A stretch of 64,000 nucleotides of DNA from Betaproteobacteria bacterium LSUCC0117 (GTDB lineage: Bacteria; Pseudomonadota; Gammaproteobacteria; Burkholderiales; Burkholderiaceae_C). Position numbers and translations under genes: made by a program. The stretch lies in contig JAUJFZ010000003.1 in NCBI GenBank assembly GCA_030441535.1, positions 62,001 to 126,000 on the forward strand. The letters run 5' to 3'. Positions 60,374 through 64,000 of the stretch are shown in pieces. How positions within the stretch are numbered: position 1 is the stretch's first letter; every line of letters begins with the position of its first letter. The notes under the pieces were generated by a model, which made no database searches, was not told the DNA's origin, and saw only the letters and a program-made list of their open reading frames with translations.

Positions 60374-61759
60374 TTACACCACCGATGCGACTAAATCATG
60401 ACCACTGGCGTCAACGATTTGCGCCTTAACGAAGTCACCCGTCTTGTACGTTTTACTGGCTTTGTCGACGGGCAACAAACGAATCATGCCGTCAATCTCA
60501 GGCGCCTCTGCGTAGCTGCGGCCTTCCCCGCCCTTCTTCCCGAGAGCCACCGATTTATCAACCAACACCTGAACCACCTGCCCAACGCGAGCTGCTTGGC
60601 GGGACTGCGCCACCGATTCGGCGACTGCCATAAACCTCGCTTGGCGCTCCTCACGCAGCGCCTGCGGTAGAGCGCCGGGTAGGTCATTGGCCGCAGCCCC
60701 CGTCACAGGCGAGTACGCGAAGCAACCGGCCCGGTCAATCTGGGCCGCTTTGACAAAATCGAGCAGGTGCTCAAATTCACTTTCAGTCTCACCCGGGAAC
60801 CCAGCGATGAACGTGCTTCGAACCACTAACTCGGGGCACACCTCGCGCCAAGCCTGAATACGGTCTAAGTTTTTCTCACCGCTGGCGGGGCGCTTCATGC
60901 GCTTCAGGACATCGGGATGGCTGTGCTGCAAGGGTACATCGAGGTAAGGCAGACACAGACCCTCGGCCATCAACGGAATGATGTCGTCCACGTGGGGATA
61001 CGGGTACACGTAATGCAAGCGGACCCAAGCGCCGTAAGGTTTTGCCAACTCACCCAGCGTGCGCACCAGATCCAACATCCGCGTCTTGATTGGGCGACCG
61101 TTGTAAAACCCGGGAACATACTTGGTGTCGACGCCATAAGCCGATGTGTCTTGACTCACGACCAAGAGCTCTTTGACGCCGGCGTCAAACAGTTTTTTCG
61201 CTTCGCCCAACACGTCACCGATCGGGCGACTGACCAAATCTCCGCGCATCGACGGAATGATGCAGAAAGTACAGCGGTGGTTACACCCCTCGCTGATCTT
61301 AAGGTAGGCAAAATGCTTGGGCGTGAGTTTGATGCCCTGTGGCGGGATCAAGTCGGTGAAAGGATCGTGGGGTTTCGGGAGGTATTTATGGACTGCATCC
61401 ATGACCTCATTGGTCGCATGCGGTCCGGTGACCGCCAAGACAGACGGGTGGATCGACGAGACCAAGTTATCGCCGTTTTCCGCGCTTTTGGCACCTAAAC
61501 AGCCGGTAACGATAACTTTGCCATTTTCGCTCAAGGCCTCAGCGATGGTGTCCAAGCTCTCTTTCACCGCATCATCAATAAAGCCGCACGTGTTGACGAT
61601 GACAATGTCCGCGCCCTCGAACGTTTTGGAGGTCTGGTAGCCCTCGGCGCTCAATTGGGTCAGGATCAATTCGGAGTCGGTCAATGCCTTGGGGCAACCC
61701 AAACTTGCAAAACCAACCTTCGGGGCAGCCACTTGCGGGGCCTTGGCAATATCGTTCAT
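60374..61759 (-). CDS. rimO: Ribosomal protein S12 methylthiotransferase RimO
   Basis: Radical SAM enzyme that adds a methylthio group to Asp88 of ribosomal protein S12. The 461-residue product has the N-terminal UPF0004 domain with cysteines in GCPKALTDSEL, VNTCGFID and GCLGAKSAENGD, the radical SAM motif GCNHRCTFCIIPSMRGDLVSR, and a C-terminal TRAM domain (VLVDKSVALGKKGGEGRS, GDFVKAQIVDA). The SLGCPKALTDSE start distinguishes RimO from MiaB. It lies 53 bases downstream of phaR. Confidence 0.97.
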   Translation of the reverse strand: MNDIAKAPQVAAPKVGFASLGCPKALTDSELILTQLSAEGYQTSKTFEGADIVIVNTCGFIDDAVKESLDTIAEALSENGKVIVTGCLGAKSAENGDNLVSSIHPSVLAVTGPHATNEVMDAVHKYLPKPHDPFTDLIPPQGIKLTPKHFAYLKISEGCNHRCTFCIIPSMRGDLVSRPIGDVLGEAKKLFDAGVKELLVVSQDTSAYGVDTKYVPGFYNGRPIKTRMLDLVRTLGELAKPYGAWVRLHYVYPYPHVDDIIPLMAEGLCLPYLDVPLQHSHPDVLKRMKRPASGEKNLDRIQAWREVCPELVVRSTFIAGFPGETESEFEHLLDFVKAAQIDRAGCFAYSPVTGAAANDLPGALPQALREERQARFMAVAESVAQSRQAARVGQVVQVLVDKSVALGKKGGEGRSYAEAPEIDGMIRLLPVDKASKTYKTGDFVKAQIVDASGHDLVASVV

Positions 61760-61812
61760 TTATTATTAATTTCTCTGCCGACTATACAGCCGGCTCAAAT
61801 GGGGTTGAGCAT

Positions 61813-62484
61813 TCAGCGCTTCAGGCCCATTGCGGCCCACATCTGCTCGCCTTGCTTTTGCATTTGCTCTTGCATGGCCTTCAGCGCATTTTGCGTTTGT
61901 TCGGTGTAATTGCTCATCAACTCGGTCATCAGCGGGGCACCCGCAGGTGCCAGCATCTGTTGCCACGCCTCCGGCGACAAGGCCTGTGATTGGCCGCGCA
62001 TACGCTCTTGTAAGTCAGTGAACATTTGCATGTTCTTTTCGAGGTAGCCGCCCACCAAACCCTGCATGGCATGACCATAGAAGCGGATCAGGTTGGCAAG
62101 CACTTGCTCGGACAGCATCGGCACCCCACCACTCTCCTCTTCCAAGATGATTTGGAGAAGGATACTGCGGGTCAAATCAGCTTTACCTTTGGCATCTCGG
62201 ACGGCAAACGGGGCGCCCGCTAGAACCAAATCACGGACATCAGATAGCGTGATGTAGGCCGAGGTCGTGGTGTCGTACAAGCGACGGTTGGGGTACTTTT
62301 TGATGACTCGAATGGGTTTATCCGCATCGAGATCAACACCATCAGGCCCTGCCTCAACGTCGCTGTCCGGCGTTGGCTTCGCTGTGGCCTTGGTCGAGGG
62401 CGTCCGCTTCGTCGCCCCCGTGCGGGCCGACTTAGCGGTCGCAGCGTTTGCGCGTTTTCCAGAGGCGTCTGCTTTTTTGATCAA
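61813..62484 (-). CDS. phaR: PhaR-type polyhydroxyalkanoate synthesis repressor
   Basis: DNA- and PHA-binding regulator of phasin and PHA genes. The 223-residue product has a Lys/Thr/Ala-rich N-terminal extension of about 55 residues, then the PHB/PHA accumulation regulator DNA-binding domain (IRVIKKYPNRRLYDTTTSAYITLSDVRDLVLAG) and a DUF-type second domain (LANLIRFYGHAMQGLVGGYLEKNM). The C-terminus is Gln/Met-rich and helical. phaC, phaA and phaB, often next to it in Burkholderiales, are not here, so PHA metabolism is indicated but not proven. A palindrome lies between its -10-like element and the ATG. Confidence 0.92.
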   Translation of the reverse strand: MIKKADASGKRANAATAKSARTGATKRTPSTKATAKPTPDSDVEAGPDGVDLDADKPIRVIKKYPNRRLYDTTTSAYITLSDVRDLVLAGAPFAVRDAKGKADLTRSILLQIILEEESGGVPMLSEQVLANLIRFYGHAMQGLVGGYLEKNMQMFTDLQERMRGQSQALSPEAWQQMLAPAGAPLMTELMSNYTEQTQNALKAMQEQMQKQGEQMWAAMGLKR

Positions 62485-62740
62485 CTCGTCTTACCCTTGT
62501 CAATTTCGCCAATTAAGCGCCCAGCACACCGTGTGCCGATTAGTCGTTGTTTTTGATTGTAGGGCGTCTCCGCCAAATCGGGACTGTATTCGCCGCATTC
62601 CCTGGGTAAACGCCAATAGTTTCGGTGCCAATCGGCGTGCGGTACGCACTTTCACACACAGCATCCGATCGCTTCGAAATTCTATAACGCTTTGGTATTC
62701 TTTTATTTATTCTACCTACCGACCGGTGCGCAACATGACC
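62485..62740 (-). promoter_or_regulatory. phaR upstream region with -10-like element and palindrome
   Basis: On the minus strand TACAAT (62556-62561) is one mismatch from a -10. GCACAC-C-GTGTGC (62524-62536) is a perfect inverted repeat between it and the phaR ATG, a possible operator for autoregulation. No coding potential is visible here on either strand. The rest up to the tRNA-Val terminator has no recognised content. Confidence 0.35.
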
Positions 62741-62780
62741 AAAAAAAACGGGATCAAGCCAGTGAACTTGATCCCGTTTT
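62741..62780 (-). terminator. Strong terminator after tRNA-Val
   Basis: AAAACGGGATCAAG and CTTGATCCCGTTTT form a perfect 14-bp stem with an eight-base loop, followed on the minus strand by eight Ts. It starts seven bases past the tRNA. Confidence 0.95.
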
Positions 62781-62786
62781 GATATT

Positions 62787-62863
62787 TGGTAGGCGCGATT
62801 GGATTCGAACCAACGACCCCCACCATGTCAAGGTGGTGCTCTAACCAACTGAGCTACGCGCCT
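62787..62863 (-). tRNA. tRNA-Val, anticodon GAC
   Basis: A 77-base tRNA. The acceptor AGGCGCG pairs with CGCGCCT, the D arm is GCTCAGTTGGTTAGAGC, the anticodon stem CCACC/GGTGG holds loop TTGACAT, and the T arm ends TTCGAATCC. CCA is encoded. It decodes GUC and GUU. Confidence 0.98.
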
Positions 62864-62884
62864 TCGTATCGAACGAAGCCTCTC

Positions 62885-62890
62885 AGTATA
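62885..62890 (-). promoter_or_regulatory. tRNA-Val promoter -10
   Basis: TATACT on the minus strand, 21 bases ahead of the tRNA 5' end, in the short gap behind relA. The -35 is weak and the discriminator is G-rich. It is the same hexamer as the tRNA-Leu promoter. Confidence 0.55.
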
Positions 62891-62941
62891 GCAGGGGTTT
62901 TAAATTATTTATGCCAGCGCAAAACTTTTTCTGGGAGGCTG

Positions 62942-64000
62942 TTAGTGCCGCCTGGCGGTTCTCACACCCGGGATCTCGGTTAAAAAACCAAGCACCTTAT
63001 TCAGTCGCTTCGCATCGCTGATTTGGACGGTGAAGGTCATAAGCGCCAAGCCCTTAGGCGAATGGGTGTTGACACCAATAACGTTCATTTTTTCTCGGGC
63101 GAATATGTCTGAGATATCTCTCAGTAGGCCCGACCGATCCTGTGCCTCGATGCGCACGTCGACCGGGTAAAGCGCCTGTTCGCCCGGCTTTTGACCACCC
63201 CAAGCCACCTCAATCACACGGTCCAGATGCGTGCGACGCAGGTGCTGAAAGTCGGCGCAGTCCTGCCGGTGGATACTGACACCCCGCCCTTTAGTCACAA
63301 AACCGCCAATGGTATCGGGCGGTGCGGGACGGCAGCAGCGAGCCATCTGTGTCAGCAAAGAATCGACCCCGACCACCAAAACACCGCCGCGAGGCGCTTT
63401 GGCGTCGACCCCTGGCGTGCGAGCCAATAAGCGCTCGTCAAACTGTGGCTCGGGATCGGCCGGACGCAGTTGCGCCTCAATGGTGCGTAAAGAGAGCTCG
63501 TCTTTACCCACCACCTCGAAGAGCGCCTGCGCGTTCTCAAAGCCCAACTGCTGCGCCAAGTCATCTAGTTTGAGTGCGGTTTTGCCCTCGCGCTGTAACA
63601 ACTTCTCGACCGACTCTCGACCGCGGGCCACGTTCGCCTCGGCGGCGAGCGCATTGAACCACGCCCGGACCTTGTTGCGCGAGCGTGAACTGGCTAAATA
63701 GCCAGACTGCGGATTCAACCAATCACGGGACGGCCCTCCCTCCTTCACGGTCACGACTTCAACCGTCTGCCCATTCTGCAAAGGCGTCGTGAGGGGCACC
63801 ATCACACCATCAACGTGCGCACCTCGGCAGCGATGTCCCACGTTGGTATGCACCGCATAAGCGAAGTCGACTGGCGTTGCACCGCGCGGTAACTCGATAA
63901 CGGCAGCGTTGGGCGTGAGCACGTAAATGCGATCGTCAAAAAGCGCTTTGGTAGAGCCGCTAAGGTCACGCTCCCAGGCCAGCAGTTGCCGCAGGACTGC
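62942..64000 (-). CDS. relA: RelA/SpoT-family (p)ppGpp synthetase, C-terminal part
   Basis: The frame enters from the right edge and continues beyond it; about 352 residues are visible. The TGS domain begins DDRIYVLTPNAAVIELPRGATPVDFAYAVHTNVGHRC. A helical region with DWLNPQSGYLASSRSRNKVRAWFNALA follows, then the conserved cysteine pair in MARCCRPAPPDTIGGFV and QDCADF of the zinc-finger-like domain, and the C-terminal ACT domain (VDVRIEAQDRSGLLRDISDIFA). Motifs favour RelA over SpoT; the synthetase and hydrolase domains are outside the window, so catalytic activity cannot be judged. Confidence 0.93.
   Translation of the reverse strand, partial: AVLRQLLAWERDLSGSTKALFDDRIYVLTPNAAVIELPRGATPVDFAYAVHTNVGHRCRGAHVDGVMVPLTTPLQNGQTVEVVTVKEGGPSRDWLNPQSGYLASSRSRNKVRAWFNALAAEANVARGRESVEKLLQREGKTALKLDDLAQQLGFENAQALFEVVGKDELSLRTIEAQLRPADPEPQFDERLLARTPGVDAKAPRGGVLVVGVDSLLTQMARCCRPAPPDTIGGFVTKGRGVSIHRQDCADFQHLRRTHLDRVIEVAWGGQKPGEQALYPVDVRIEAQDRSGLLRDISDIFAREKMNVIGVNTHSPKGLALMTFTVQISDAKRLNKVLGFLTEIPGVRTARRH

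Overview
The window is a gene-dense, moderately GC-rich chromosomal segment of a betaproteobacterium, most likely in the order Burkholderiales. The pointers are: E3 components for both 2-oxo acid dehydrogenases, with a lipoyl-domain-bearing dihydrolipoyl dehydrogenase in the pyruvate dehydrogenase operon; a PhaR-type polyhydroxyalkanoate regulator; a DUF4149 membrane protein beside greA and carAB; and the divergent rluD/bamD pair. The genus cannot be fixed from the sequence. The content is almost entirely housekeeping. I see no phage, insertion sequence, CRISPR array or obvious horizontally acquired island.

Layout. 1-11.3 kb, minus strand: rluD; scpB-rluB; ndk-rlmN; then rodZ-ispG-hisS-yfgM-bamB-der, with der cut by the left edge. 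11.3-12.2 kb, plus strand: bamD, overlapping tail-to-tail with dinG. 12.2-21.2 kb, minus: sucA-sucB-lpd (2-oxoglutarate dehydrogenase), a terminator, then zapE-dinG. 21.4-24.5 kb, minus: an isochorismatase-fold hydrolase, prpE (propionyl-CoA synthetase) and an ArsR-family regulator, with a perfect 16-bp palindrome upstream of prpE. 24.65-25.26 kb, plus: a secreted NlpC/P60 peptidase. 25.3-31.5 kb, minus: aceE-aceF-lpdA (pyruvate dehydrogenase). 31.6-35.7 kb, plus and divergent from aceE: a membrane PAS histidine kinase, a FixJ-type response regulator and folD, closely spaced. 35.7-41.3 kb, minus: carA-carB, a strong terminator, greA and a DUF4149 gene.

41.3-52.6 kb, minus: a long envelope operon cdsA-dxr-rseP-bamA-skp-lpxD-fabZ-lpxA-lpxB-rnhB-TrmH methyltransferase. 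It links phospholipid, isoprenoid, outer-membrane protein and lipid A biogenesis. 52.6-55.8 kb, minus: rpsB-tsf-pyrH-frr, ending in a clear terminator. The uppS gene that normally lies between frr and cdsA is absent. 56-57.3 kb, plus: an amidase. 57.3-60.1 kb, minus: rnr-yggT. Then come tRNA-Leu(CAG) on plus, and rimO, phaR, tRNA-Val(GAC) and the 3' part of relA on minus.

Themes. The central-carbon cluster (2-oxoglutarate dehydrogenase, propionyl-CoA synthetase and pyruvate dehydrogenase, with two candidate regulators) and the envelope cluster (bamA, bamB, bamD, skp, yfgM, rseP, lpx genes, cdsA) dominate. The points most worth testing are the ArsR/palindrome/prpE unit, the kinase-regulator-folD unit opposite the pyruvate dehydrogenase operon, a terminator-containing leader directly ahead of greA, and synteny gaps where uppS and pilF are expected. 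I found no convincing evidence for a wholly new biological system.
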